In this document: in pieces, positions 34,659-43,112 of the stretch
Layout: every line of letters begins with the position of its first letter
How positions within the stretch are numbered: the stretch's first letter is position 1
Assembly: GCA_017505525.1 (NCBI GenBank)
Contig: JAFVPB010000039.1
Span: forward strand, 1-64,000
From: Clostridia bacterium
GTDB lineage: Bacteria > Bacillota > Clostridia > UMGS1883
Direction: 5' to 3'
Length of the DNA stretch: 64,000 nucleotides
Position numbers and translations under genes: made by a program
Notes under the pieces: generated by a model
Told to the model about the DNA's origin: nothing
Databases searched by the model: none
The model's input: the letters and a program-made list of their open reading frames with translations, nothing else

Positions 34659-35423
34659 ATGCCTAATCATATTAAAAACTTTCTTACAATCAAAGCCGAG
34701 GGTGAACGGCTTGCAGAAATACTTGAAAGCATAAAGGATGATGAAAAAGGTGTTGGTACTATTGACTTTAGAAAGTTGATACCATTACCGCAAATACAGG
34801 AAGTTCCCGAAAGCCCTTTTACGCAACAGGGATATGCTTTGTATAAGCAGTATATGAATGAAAAAACTGTGCAACAGTTAATTGCCGATAATGACACCAT
34901 TCCCGATAAATTAAGAGAAAACGCAAGACTTGAACTTCGTAAAATCGAAGCAAGGTATTCTATGCTTGAAGCTGAAGAACAGAATATGTTTCTTGCCGGA
35001 AAAATCTGTTATGAAAACAAACAGAAAACAGGCAGTACAACACCGTACAGGTGGAATATTGATAATTGGGGTACAAAATGGAACGCATATCAGGGAAAAG
35101 GCAAAGAAAATGTAATGGTATTCTTAACTGCAAATACACCGCCTGCACCCATTATGGAGGTATTATCAAAAAATTACCCTGAAATTGAGTTTGAGCATCA
35201 ATGGGCATCCGATGATTTTGGTAAAGATATGGGAATAAAGCAATATTTAAGCGGTGAAGTTATTTCAGCATATTTACCTGAAAATTTTTCAAAAGAAGCC
35301 TATGATATGTCATTTGAAATGTGGGATGCAGTCCCGGAGGAACACGGATATACATTTGATGAAAAAACGCAAAATTATATATCAATTCCTTATGAAGAAG
35401 ATGATGAGGAATTAGAAGAATGA
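34659..35423 (+). CDS. YubB/DUF1281-like protein with acidic tail
   Basis: MPNHIKNFLTIKAEG at the start and WNIDNWGTKWNAY near residue 128 fit the YubB ferredoxin-like family on plasmids and phages. Function unproven. It ends EEDDEELEE. The stop codon's last base opens the first 25-bp palindrome. Confidence 0.75.
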   Translation: MPNHIKNFLTIKAEGERLAEILESIKDDEKGVGTIDFRKLIPLPQIQEVPESPFTQQGYALYKQYMNEKTVQQLIADNDTIPDKLRENARLELRKIEARYSMLEAEEQNMFLAGKICYENKQKTGSTTPYRWNIDNWGTKWNAYQGKGKENVMVFLTANTPPAPIMEVLSKNYPEIEFEHQWASDDFGKDMGIKQYLSGEVISAYLPENFSKEAYDMSFEMWDAVPEEHGYTFDEKTQNYISIPYEEDDEELEE

Positions 35424-35447
35424 CCTTGTTCCAATTTGGAATAAGGT
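35423..35447 (+). repeat. 25-bp stop-codon palindrome, copy 1
   Basis: Arms ACCTTGTTCC and GGAATAAGGT flank AATTT. The first base is the last base of the TGA of the upstream gene. RNA from this orientation folds fully with one G-U pair. Confidence 0.93.
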
Positions 35448-35474
35448 TAATTTTATACACAGGGAGGTGTTTAT

Positions 35475-36311
35475 ATGCCTACAATGTTACAACAAAAGCC
35501 ATTCTATAAGCTAAAAATCGAAGTTGATGATATGCCCTTAAATCCCCGTAAAGACTACGATAATTTTGGTCACATGATTTGTTGGCACAGCAGATATAGT
35601 CTTGGTGATGAGCATAATTATGATGAACCGAAAGAACTGTTGAGGCAAATGATAAGAGAAACATTAACTGCCGATGAAGTGATTGACTATATGAAAAAGG
35701 CAAAACTTGATGATTTAAGACTTATTTACAGTCGGTCAGACAGAGAATGGCAACTGCAAGATGAGTATAACGGAAAGTGGTTTAATGAATACACCTTTTT
35801 TCCCGGTACATTAAAAGGTTCGGATATGGTAAAAGAGTGTGTACTTGAATTATTACCCATAAATGCACTAAAAGAGCTTGCAGACCGAAAAAATGTCATT
35901 CTGCCTCTTTACCTTTATGACCACAGCGGAATTACAATGAATAATGATGGATTTTCCTGCCCTTGGGATAGTGGTCAGGTGGGCTGGATATATGCAAGCC
36001 ATCAGGAAGTAAAAGATGAATACGGAAATTTAAGCCGTGAAAGTCTTGACAAAGCCGAAAGTTTGCTAAGAGGCGAAACAAAAACCTATGACCACTATAT
36101 TTGTGGCGAATGTTACGGCTTCATAATTGAAGAAAACGGTCAGGAAGTTGATAGTGTATGGGGATTCTTGGGAGATTTAAGAGAAATTAAAGAAGATATG
36201 CTATCCCATGTTTCAGACGAGCATAAACATCTTTTTGAACATATTGACTACGGCTGTATGGAATATTCCGAGGGCGAAGATGAAGATATGGAAGATGAAT
36301 ATGATATGTAA
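35475..36311 (+). CDS. Acidic-tailed protein, WHxRYxLGDEH family
   Basis: The 278-residue protein carries MICWHSRYSLGDEHNYDEP (residue ~35) and LPLYLYDHSGITM...CPWDSGQVGWIY (~145-180), motifs that also occur in phage and plasmid proteins of unknown role. The gene at 40747 is a shorter paralogue. It ends GEDEDMEDEYDM. It is the first single-gene unit bounded by palindromes. Confidence 0.75.
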   Translation: MPTMLQQKPFYKLKIEVDDMPLNPRKDYDNFGHMICWHSRYSLGDEHNYDEPKELLRQMIRETLTADEVIDYMKKAKLDDLRLIYSRSDREWQLQDEYNGKWFNEYTFFPGTLKGSDMVKECVLELLPINALKELADRKNVILPLYLYDHSGITMNNDGFSCPWDSGQVGWIYASHQEVKDEYGNLSRESLDKAESLLRGETKTYDHYICGECYGFIIEENGQEVDSVWGFLGDLREIKEDMLSHVSDEHKHLFEHIDYGCMEYSEGEDEDMEDEYDM

Positions 36312-36335
36312 CCTTGTTCCAATTTGAAATAAGGT
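36311..36335 (+). repeat. 25-bp stop-codon palindrome, copy 2
   Basis: Starts at the last A of TAA. The right arm has one change (GAAAT for GGAAT), so it is the most degraded copy. Confidence 0.88.
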
Positions 36336-36355
36336 TATTTTTTCGGAGGTGAATT

Positions 36356-37486
36356 GTGAGAGTAGCAATTATTGATGCCGATTTAATCGGCAGAAAAAAT
36401 CATAAATTTCCCAATCTTGCAAGTATGAAGTTATCAGGATATTACAAGGAATTTGCTGATACAGTAGATTTAAAACTTGATTATGAGGGATTGGGCAGCT
36501 ACGATAGGGTATTTGTATCAAAGGCATTTACTGATACGCCTGTTCCTGATTATGTATTGAATATGAAAAATGTTGAATATGGGGGAACAGGCTTTAACTA
36601 TGATAATGCAGTACCTTTATTGCCTGAAATTGAGCATCACAAGCCCGATTATAACCTTTATGATGACTTTGTTGCAGAAAGGGTTAAACAGGGTGTTAAG
36701 CCTGTTTTATTCAGGTATTATACCGATTATTCCATAGGCTTTACAACAAGGGGTTGCTTCAGGAAATGCCCGTTTTGCGTGAACCGTAATTATTCATCTG
36801 TTCAAAAACACAGCCCTTTATATGAATTTGCTGATGATAGCAGAAAGAAAATATGTCTGCTTGATGATAATTTTTTGGGATGCAGAGATTGGGAGCAGAT
36901 TTTAAAAGAATTGCAAGCTACGGGAAAAAGATTTCAGTTTAAGCAAGGACTTGACATCAGACTTCTTGACGAAAAGAAGTGCGAGCTTTTATTTCAAAGC
37001 AAGTATGACGGAGAATTTATATTTGCATTTGATGATATATCCGAATATTCGCTTATAGAGAAAAAACTGAAACTGTTGCGAAAATATACGAACAAAACGG
37101 TGAAATTATATGTGTTCTGTGCGTATGACCGAAACGGAATATGGGATAACAATTTTTGGAGGCAGGACATTTTTGATACCTTTGCAAGAATTGAGCTGCT
37201 GATACATTACAACTGTATTCCGTACATAATGCGATATGAAAAATATGCAGCTTCACCGCATAAAGGTATGTATATCAATATCGCAAGTTGGTGTAATATG
37301 GTTCGTGTTTTAAAAACCTTTACATTCAGAGAATTTTGCATAAAAAACGGGATTGGCTTGTCACGGTACAGATATATGGTTGATTTTGAGAAACAGTTCC
37401 CGGAAGTAAGCAAATATTTTGATATGAGATTTGAACCTTATTCCAAATTGGAACAAGGTTCGGAAAGGAGCAGAATAAATGGATAA
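36356..37486 (+). CDS. Radical SAM-type Fe-S protein
   Basis: The GTG start follows TCGGAGGTG. The 376-residue protein starts VAIIDADLIGRK and carries RGCFRKCPFCVNRN near residue 133; the CxxxCxxC triad should bind the [4Fe-4S] cluster used with S-adenosylmethionine. Following segments (LDDNFLG, FKQGLDIRLLD) fit the barrel. The substrate is unknown. The reading frame runs through a palindrome copy, which encodes PYSKLEQGS near the C-terminus, so the last ~17 residues look added and there is no acidic tail. It overlaps the next gene by 8 bases. Confidence 0.8.
   Translation: MRVAIIDADLIGRKNHKFPNLASMKLSGYYKEFADTVDLKLDYEGLGSYDRVFVSKAFTDTPVPDYVLNMKNVEYGGTGFNYDNAVPLLPEIEHHKPDYNLYDDFVAERVKQGVKPVLFRYYTDYSIGFTTRGCFRKCPFCVNRNYSSVQKHSPLYEFADDSRKKICLLDDNFLGCRDWEQILKELQATGKRFQFKQGLDIRLLDEKKCELLFQSKYDGEFIFAFDDISEYSLIEKKLKLLRKYTNKTVKLYVFCAYDRNGIWDNNFWRQDIFDTFARIELLIHYNCIPYIMRYEKYAASPHKGMYINIASWCNMVRVLKTFTFREFCIKNGIGLSRYRYMVDFEKQFPEVSKYFDMRFEPYSKLEQGSERSRING
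37435..37459 (+). repeat. 25-bp palindrome, copy 3, inside a reading frame
   Basis: Reverse orientation (ACCTTATTCC / GGAACAAGGT). It is the exact reverse complement of copy 1 and is translated as part of the radical SAM gene. Confidence 0.93.
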
Positions 37487-38693
37487 ACATTTAGAATTGT
37501 TTGATAAAGAACTGATTATACGCAGTACAGCAAACAATAATCGTATTTTGGATTTAGGCGGTTCTACCTATAAAGATTTTGTATATAACACAAATTCACC
37601 GTATAAATTTCAATCAACCGAACAACAAATGATTTTAGGTTGTATTTATACTCGAAGCAGGGATGATGTGGTTTTTGAGCAAGGCGATATTTCCAAAATG
37701 CTTGAACATAGCTTAGAAAAGTGGAAAGAGAAAAATATTAGCAGTAATTCCGAACTTGGAAAAGATGCAAATGATAAAAATAAGTGGCTAATGGAGCTAA
37801 ATGGAAACGGAAGATATATAATGCTTGATCCTATACGGATTAGAGAGCATAGTTTGAAATTTCCGTATTATGTATCAACGGAAAGAGGCGGTATGGCTAT
37901 AACACAGGAAAGACGAGATGCAATGGAAGTTTATTCGTTTTCCGATACCGATATAGAACGCCTGAAAGTAAGATTAGAAGGTCTTGTAGAAAACAAATAT
38001 AGGCAATATCCGAATTGGAAGTCATCTGAACTTGAACGAGCGAAGGGGCTTATAAATGATTTCTGTAACACGGAGTATCAGCACGGAGCAGATTTTTCCG
38101 ATATGACTTGTGTTGGAATCGCACATACAACGATTACAGATGATGAGATTCCTATACAGGTTAATGTTAATCTTATTGATTATTCTCTGGAAAGATACAT
38201 AGACAATACATTGGTCGATAAACGGGAATTTGATGATATTGCAGATTTAGCTATGAATCAGCTTGAATATCTGAACTTTGATGATTTAATATCATTTACC
38301 GATGAAGAGCTTGAAAAAGCCGGAATTACACCTGAAAATAAAACGGCAGAGGCTACAAGCGTAATGGATAAAACAATGTTTATGATAGGCAGAGGCAAAT
38401 ACGATTATCATACAACCATAATTCCCTCTGTTGAAGAACAGATTGCGGAGTATATTGTTACAAATCCTGATAAGGACTTGACTATATGTGACAGCAATGG
38501 AAATGTTCTTATAACTGCTCAAAAAGGTGTGATAACCTCTTGTGCTGATGAAAATTATCTGAATAATACTTTGCAACCGGCAGTTGATTATTTTCGGGAG
38601 CATAAAGATGAGATTTTACAGAGGCGTGAGAATATTTTTCAGAATGTTTTCGGAAATAACGAAGCAGAAGATGATGAAGAATTGGATATGTAA
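37479..38693 (+). CDS. Acidic-tailed multi-domain ICE protein (polyvalent-type domains)
   Basis: The ATG at 37479 follows GGAAAGGAG. The 404 residues include a short module near 225-285 (VNLIDYSLERYIDNTLVD...YLNFDDLISFTDEEL) resembling small domains attached to large polyvalent proteins. A last module (EEQIAEYIVTNPDKDLTICD...ITSCADENYLNNTLQPAV) matches the gene at 40372. It ends EDDEELDM. Function unknown. Confidence 0.72.
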   Translation: MDKHLELFDKELIIRSTANNNRILDLGGSTYKDFVYNTNSPYKFQSTEQQMILGCIYTRSRDDVVFEQGDISKMLEHSLEKWKEKNISSNSELGKDANDKNKWLMELNGNGRYIMLDPIRIREHSLKFPYYVSTERGGMAITQERRDAMEVYSFSDTDIERLKVRLEGLVENKYRQYPNWKSSELERAKGLINDFCNTEYQHGADFSDMTCVGIAHTTITDDEIPIQVNVNLIDYSLERYIDNTLVDKREFDDIADLAMNQLEYLNFDDLISFTDEELEKAGITPENKTAEATSVMDKTMFMIGRGKYDYHTTIIPSVEEQIAEYIVTNPDKDLTICDSNGNVLITAQKGVITSCADENYLNNTLQPAVDYFREHKDEILQRRENIFQNVFGNNEAEDDEELDM

Positions 38694-38717
38694 CCTTATT
38701 CCAAATTGGAACAAGGT
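38693..38717 (+). repeat. 25-bp stop-codon palindrome, copy 4
   Basis: Reverse orientation, identical to copy 3; starts at the last A of TAA. Confidence 0.93.
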
Positions 38718-38735
38718 CAAGAAAGGAGGCTCTTT

Positions 38736-39326
38736 GTGAAATATAAAGGACTTTATATATCTCAAAGTGAGGACAAAGGTGTTTTGCGTGAAGTTGACGG
38801 TGTGGAAAAAGAGTGCGAAGGACTATATTTCATGGTTTACGCAGATAAAGATTACGGTTACGAAATCGGCGGATTTGTTGGAGCTTTTGGAATTGATATG
38901 GAAAATTCGGAAGAAGGCATACAAGAATTTGTGAAAAGTGAAATTGACACTTATTTGGAAGAATATAAAAAACAACAGTTATATGCGCTGATTAACAGAG
39001 AGTACCACAGTTTTATATCTGATGTTCGGCACTTTTATAGGGATTTTGATATTATCAGGGATGCTGAAAAAATCGCAAATATGAAATTCGTACACGATTA
39101 CTTAACAATCGAAAAACCTCTTGATAGCGAAACAGTAGATTATTTGCTTAATATCGTGCGACCTCTGGAAACAATATGTGATTATTTTCAACCTGACAGA
39201 ACAGCATTTTATGAGGCTGTAGAGTGTACTGCAAGAAAGCTCTTTGATGAGCAGATTGAAAAGTATGATCAGGACTATTCCCCGGATTTTGGCAGCGAAG
39301 ATGATGAGGAAGAATTAGAGGAATAA
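38736..39326 (+). CDS. Acidic-tailed ICE protein with two shared modules
   Basis: The real start is the GTG at 38736 (AAAGGAGG upstream); a longer frame begins inside the palindrome. The 196 residues join an N-terminal module (YKGLYISQSE...FVGAFGIDMENSEEGIQEFV) shared with the next gene to a C-terminal helical module (VDYLLNIVRPLETICDYFQPD) shared with the 30814 protein. It ends SEDDEEELEE. Function unknown; the mixing of modules is informative. Confidence 0.75.
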   Translation: MKYKGLYISQSEDKGVLREVDGVEKECEGLYFMVYADKDYGYEIGGFVGAFGIDMENSEEGIQEFVKSEIDTYLEEYKKQQLYALINREYHSFISDVRHFYRDFDIIRDAEKIANMKFVHDYLTIEKPLDSETVDYLLNIVRPLETICDYFQPDRTAFYEAVECTARKLFDEQIEKYDQDYSPDFGSEDDEEELEE

Positions 39327-39350
39327 CCTTGTTCCAAATTGGAATAAGGT
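39326..39350 (+). repeat. 25-bp stop-codon palindrome, copy 5
   Basis: Forward orientation with AAATT centre, starting at the last A of TAA. Confidence 0.93.
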
Positions 39351-39369
39351 TCGGAAAGGAGAATTTTAA

Positions 39370-40329
39370 ATGTATAATTATAAAGGATTAACGGTTAATT
39401 GGGAAACCCAAGCATTTAACCGAAGGTTTGAAGGAAAGGATTTACCGTTTAACGGATTGAATTTCAGGGTTATTGATAATTACGGCTCTGTACTTGACGA
39501 ATTTAGCGGAGCATACGGAATTGATATTAAGCCGGATGATGAATCAATAAATAGTTTTATCAGAAGGCATATAGACCAAAACGAAGAAAAGTACATTAAA
39601 ATCTTGCAGGAGAACGGATTTGACAGCGAAGGCATAATGAAAACAATAGATGAGCTTGAAGAAAGCGAAAAATACAGATTCGGTTATCATTTTCTTGCAC
39701 CTTTGGATAAAGACGGGTATCTTCTCTATGATACCGCAAAGGAATTTACACAGATTGTCCCGGAAGAATTTTATCAAACGGCAGATAATGAAAAGCTGTT
39801 TAAATGGCTGTCAAATTTTGACCGCATTAAATATGCAGAAGCGGTGGAGTTTGGTAATGTTAAATACGAAAATGATGTAGCGACAGAGCTTTCGGTAGAT
39901 TACGGATCGGAGGCATATAAACTTTATGAATCGGATTTGTATAGTGATACCATTGATAAAATGCTTATGAGTGAGATGTCATTGGAGGATTTACTGCAAA
40001 TTCAGCAAAATATCATAAATTACAGATGTGGTATGTTTGCTTGCACACCGTTACACCCGAAAGAAGAAACAACATATATTGTTCAGGATGACATCGAAAA
40101 AGCAGAAGCATATCGACAGAGTAAGATATACAAGGAATTGCCTGAATCAAGAACAAGACAGATATTATCAGGAGCATTAGATTATCTGTCTGAGCTTTTG
40201 AAAGGACAGGAATTATATAATGTTTTAAGCGGTTCTGTTGGTATGACACACGAAGAATTGGAAAGTGAAGGATTTACACTTCAAAACTATTACGAAGAAG
40301 AAACCGAAGATGAAGAAATTGAAATGTAA
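39370..40329 (+). CDS. Acidic-tailed ICE protein, paralogous N-terminal module
   Basis: The 319-residue protein opens YKGLTVNWETQAFNRRF...GAYGIDIKPDDESINSFI, matching the 38736 protein. A larger unknown region follows. It ends TEDEEIEM. GGAAAGGAG precedes the ATG. No membrane helices. Confidence 0.75.
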   Translation: MYNYKGLTVNWETQAFNRRFEGKDLPFNGLNFRVIDNYGSVLDEFSGAYGIDIKPDDESINSFIRRHIDQNEEKYIKILQENGFDSEGIMKTIDELEESEKYRFGYHFLAPLDKDGYLLYDTAKEFTQIVPEEFYQTADNEKLFKWLSNFDRIKYAEAVEFGNVKYENDVATELSVDYGSEAYKLYESDLYSDTIDKMLMSEMSLEDLLQIQQNIINYRCGMFACTPLHPKEETTYIVQDDIEKAEAYRQSKIYKELPESRTRQILSGALDYLSELLKGQELYNVLSGSVGMTHEELESEGFTLQNYYEEETEDEEIEM

Positions 40330-40353
40330 CCTTGTTCCAAATTGGAATAAGGT
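40329..40353 (+). repeat. 25-bp stop-codon palindrome, copy 6
   Basis: Identical to copy 5; starts at the last A of TAA. Confidence 0.93.
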
Positions 40354-40371
40354 CAAAGAAAGGAGCTTAAT

Positions 40372-40704
40372 ATGAGTAGTATCAGTTCGCACATTTATTT
40401 AGTAGGTCACGCAAGAAATTGTGAAAACCCTGAAACCGTATATATGAAACCAACCGCAGATAACATTGCGAATTTCATTATGAAACATCAGGATGCAGAG
40501 GTGTATATAACAGACGAGCTTGATTTACCTTTTGTTTCAGCTTTTAACGGATTCATAAACACTTGCAAAGACCAAAACTTTTTACTTGCAGAATTACATC
40601 CTGCAATCATACCAATTCAGCGTGGTGAAAAGGAAGTCGGGGAAATTGACGAATATCCTATGAACCAAAATGAAGATGAGGATGAAGATGAGATGTTTGA
40701 CTGA
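40372..40704 (+). CDS. Small acidic-tailed ICE protein
   Basis: The 110-residue protein begins MSSISSHIYLVGHARNCENP. Its NIANFIMKHQDAEVYITDELDLPFVSAFNGFINTCKD segment matches the end of the 37479 protein. It ends EDEDEDEMFD. AAAGGAG precedes the ATG. Function unknown. Confidence 0.72.
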   Translation: MSSISSHIYLVGHARNCENPETVYMKPTADNIANFIMKHQDAEVYITDELDLPFVSAFNGFINTCKDQNFLLAELHPAIIPIQRGEKEVGEIDEYPMNQNEDEDEDEMFD

Positions 40705-40728
40705 CCTTGTTCCAAATTGGAATAAGGT
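40704..40728 (+). repeat. 25-bp stop-codon palindrome, copy 7
   Basis: Identical to copies 5 and 6; starts at the last A of TGA. Confidence 0.93.
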
Positions 40729-40746
40729 TGAAGGGAGGCGATTAAA

Positions 40747-41469
40747 ATAGCAAGACCTAAATTTACGGCAAAAATATCGTATGATTCCAAACCTAAAAAT
40801 CCGAGATTAAGTCAGGAATACAGCAATATGGTATGCTGGCATGAAAAATATAATTTAGGTGATAAGCACGAATTTAAGTCCGAAAAAGAACTGTTTGAGC
40901 ATCTGATGAAAAAATTAAATATAAAGCCGGAGGAAATCGGTGTTGATATGGATGATTTTGAAAACTCAAAAAACAGAATCCTTGATGAGCTAAAGAAGCA
41001 TATACCGATTATACCTCTTTACCTCTATGACGGGAAATTCCCTGAAATGACAAATGGTGAGGAACACTTAGGAGCAAAAGGCGAATTTGTCGGATATTTG
41101 TTCATGGATGAAGAACAGATGGAAAAGATGTTCAGAAGCTCCGGCGAAGAACGAATGAGTGATGCTGTATGGTATCTTATTGAAGATACAGATTTATACA
41201 GTCATTACATAAGCGGAAACAACTTCCTTTATGAGCTTTTCAAAGACGGTGAACATTTTTGCGAGGTATCAGGTTTTATCGGACAGATGAACGAAGAAAT
41301 GCTGCACGATATGGAAATGTCAGCAGAGGACTTCCTGATGGGTGAAAAAGTAACCGCAGAGGAAGTAACGGATATGTTCGGAGTTGATGCACCGCAGATT
41401 ATTGAGGACAAAAACCAAGAGAGCGTACCTAACCTTGAAAGCGTAGAGTATGAAGAATTAGAAATGTAA
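40747..41469 (+). CDS. Acidic-tailed protein, WHxKYxLGDKH family, ATA start likely
   Basis: GGGAGGCG stands eight bases before an ATA at 40747, which opens MARPKFTAKI if read as a start. The first ATG (40828) would cut off residues that match the paralogue at 35475 (KPKNPRLSQEYSNMVCWHEKYNLGDKH against PLNPRKDYDNFGHMICWHSRYSLGDEH), so the upstream non-standard start is favoured. The protein keeps IPLYLYDGKFPEM and ends EYEELEM. Function unknown. Confidence 0.72.
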   Translation: MARPKFTAKISYDSKPKNPRLSQEYSNMVCWHEKYNLGDKHEFKSEKELFEHLMKKLNIKPEEIGVDMDDFENSKNRILDELKKHIPIIPLYLYDGKFPEMTNGEEHLGAKGEFVGYLFMDEEQMEKMFRSSGEERMSDAVWYLIEDTDLYSHYISGNNFLYELFKDGEHFCEVSGFIGQMNEEMLHDMEMSAEDFLMGEKVTAEEVTDMFGVDAPQIIEDKNQESVPNLESVEYEELEM

Positions 41470-41493
41470 CCTTGTTCCGAATTGGAATAAGGT
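41469..41493 (+). repeat. 25-bp stop-codon palindrome, copy 8
   Basis: Forward orientation with a GAATT centre. Copy 11 at 62137 is its exact reverse complement. Confidence 0.92.
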
Positions 41494-41660
41494 TAATTTT
41501 TTTCTTTAGCTTAACCGCAGCCGATAGCTAAAGCAGGGGCGGTTGCCCCTGAAAGCTAAAGGCAAATTCGTCACTTTGTGACGGCAAGCTTCCCCTTTGT
41601 ATATACAAAGAGTGCTTTTAAATACTTGGGCGTAGCCCAAACCCACTATAGATTGGAGCG
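41494..41660. other. Candidate origin of transfer (oriT)
   Basis: This non-coding stretch stands just before the relaxosome genes and is packed with inverted repeats: GGGGCGGTTGCCCC, GTCACTTTGTGAC, TTTGTATATACAAA and TTGGGCGTAGCCCAA. TAGCTAAAG and AGCTAAAGG recur around them. Its position directly upstream of mobC-relaxase and its structure are typical of oriT. The nick site cannot be assigned by eye. Confidence 0.55.
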
Positions 41661-41669
41661 TGATTATAT

Positions 41670-41831
41670 ATGAAAACAGAAAATTATCAGCTTTGTCCTA
41701 ACTGTCAAACAGGGCTTGACAGCTTGAAATTAGACAGTCGCACACCCGTATGTCCGTATCTTGATTTCCACAATGGCACGCATTGCGGAAAGTTTGCAGA
41801 GTTAAAAGAAAAGCATACGGAAATTGGATAA
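41670..41831 (+). CDS. Small zinc-ribbon-like protein
   Basis: The 53-residue product (MKTENYQLCPNCQTGL...VCPYLDFHNGTHCGKF) has four cysteines and a His suited to zinc. It lies between the probable oriT and mobC. GGAGCG is upstream. It ends 19 bases before the mobC start, so it may belong to the relaxosome operon. Confidence 0.6.
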   Translation: MKTENYQLCPNCQTGLDSLKLDSRTPVCPYLDFHNGTHCGKFAELKEKHTEIG

Positions 41832-41850
41832 TATATCGGAGGTGAGCGTT

Positions 41851-42171
41851 TTGAAAGATTACGGATTTAGCATACGGATAGAAAAATCTGATTTAGATAA
41901 AATCCGAGAGAACGCACAGAAAGCCAATATGACAACAACTGCTTATCTCATAAACCGAGCTTTGCGTGATGATCAGATTGTTATTCTTGAAGATTTAAAA
42001 CCCGTATGCCACGAATTAAGAAAAATCGGTACAAATCTCAATCAGCTAACATTGCTTGCCAACAGGGGACGGATAAATTGTGTTAATCTTTCAAAGCTGT
42101 CCGAGGAAGTGGTGAAGCTATGGCAACCATTGAATTTATTAACCGAAAGAACAAAACCTACGAAGCGATGA
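41851..42171 (+). CDS. mobC: MobC-type relaxosome protein
   Basis: The start is a TTG at 41851, seven bases behind GGAGGTG; an earlier in-frame TTG lies in the previous gene. The 106-residue protein has a ribbon-helix-helix-like start (FSIRIEKSDLDKIRENAQKANMTTTAYLINRAL) and the MobC signature LRKIGTNLNQLTLLANRG. It should help the relaxase open oriT. It overlaps the relaxase gene by 52 bases. Confidence 0.85.
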   Translation: MKDYGFSIRIEKSDLDKIRENAQKANMTTTAYLINRALRDDQIVILEDLKPVCHELRKIGTNLNQLTLLANRGRINCVNLSKLSEEVVKLWQPLNLLTERTKPTKR

Positions 42172-43097
42172 AAAGGGTTATAAATTACATAACACGGTCA
42201 GATAAAACCGAGGAAGATTTGGTTTACGGCAATTTATGTAATAAAGATAACGCTTATGATGATTTTGTTCAGTTAAAACAGATGTACGGCAAAGAAAAAG
42301 GAAGGCAGTACATTCACTTTGTTCAATCCTTTTCACCTGATGAAGATATTACCCCGGAGCTTGCTAATGAAATAGCAAGGCGGTTAATATCGCATCCTGT
42401 CTTTGATGGTTTTCAAGTCCTTATTGCAACTCACACAGATACCCCACATATTCATACACATTTTGTAATAAATACTGTAAATTCCGAAACAGGCGAAAAG
42501 TGGCATAAATCAAAGTACGATTTGCAAGCCATAAAAGATTATTCAGATGAATTATGCCGTGAATACGGGCTGAATGTTATTGACAACGAAAATAAGGAAA
42601 AAGGGCATCAGTCAAGCGGAGAATATCGGAGTAAACAAAAAGGCACAAGCTGGAAATATGAATTGTTTTTAGCTGTAACCGCTTGTATGAAAACGGCAAC
42701 AAGCCGTGAGGAATTTATAAATAAAATGAATGAGCTTGGGTATCAGGTAATATGGAAGGACGATAAAACCTATGTAACCTTTATAACCCCTGACGGAAAG
42801 AAATGCAGAAATAAAAAACTGTATCCACCCGAAAGATTTACAAAGGAAAATATGGAAAAAGTCTTTGAAGAAAACCGAAAAAGGCTTGATAGGATTCAGA
42901 GTGAAAAGCGTTGGAATATGCTTGTTGAAGCAATATATCTTTTCGGGAGTAACGCCCGGAAAAATAACAGGAGTAGCAAATATCCTTTGTCTAAACTTGA
43001 AGGCGAAGCACTAAAGGAATATATGTTGCTTCACGATAACGAAGGTGAGATAGATTGGAGTGAGGAAAATGAGAATGAAGCAGACTTTGAACTGTAA
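42120..43097 (+). CDS. MOBP-type relaxase
   Basis: The 325-residue nuclease carries the metal-binding motif HTDTPHIHTHFVINTVN near residue 105 and INYITRSDKT near residue 20. It should nick at oriT and lead the strand through the channel. It is short for the family and lacks a long C-terminal domain. The end is EENENEADFEL, an acidic tail like those on the other soluble ICE proteins; in T4SS systems the relaxase is the classic translocated protein. Confidence 0.88.
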   Translation: MATIEFINRKNKTYEAMKRVINYITRSDKTEEDLVYGNLCNKDNAYDDFVQLKQMYGKEKGRQYIHFVQSFSPDEDITPELANEIARRLISHPVFDGFQVLIATHTDTPHIHTHFVINTVNSETGEKWHKSKYDLQAIKDYSDELCREYGLNVIDNENKEKGHQSSGEYRSKQKGTSWKYELFLAVTACMKTATSREEFINKMNELGYQVIWKDDKTYVTFITPDGKKCRNKKLYPPERFTKENMEKVFEENRKRLDRIQSEKRWNMLVEAIYLFGSNARKNNRSSKYPLSKLEGEALKEYMLLHDNEGEIDWSEENENEADFEL

Positions 43098-43112
43098 AGG
43101 ACGGAGATAAAA

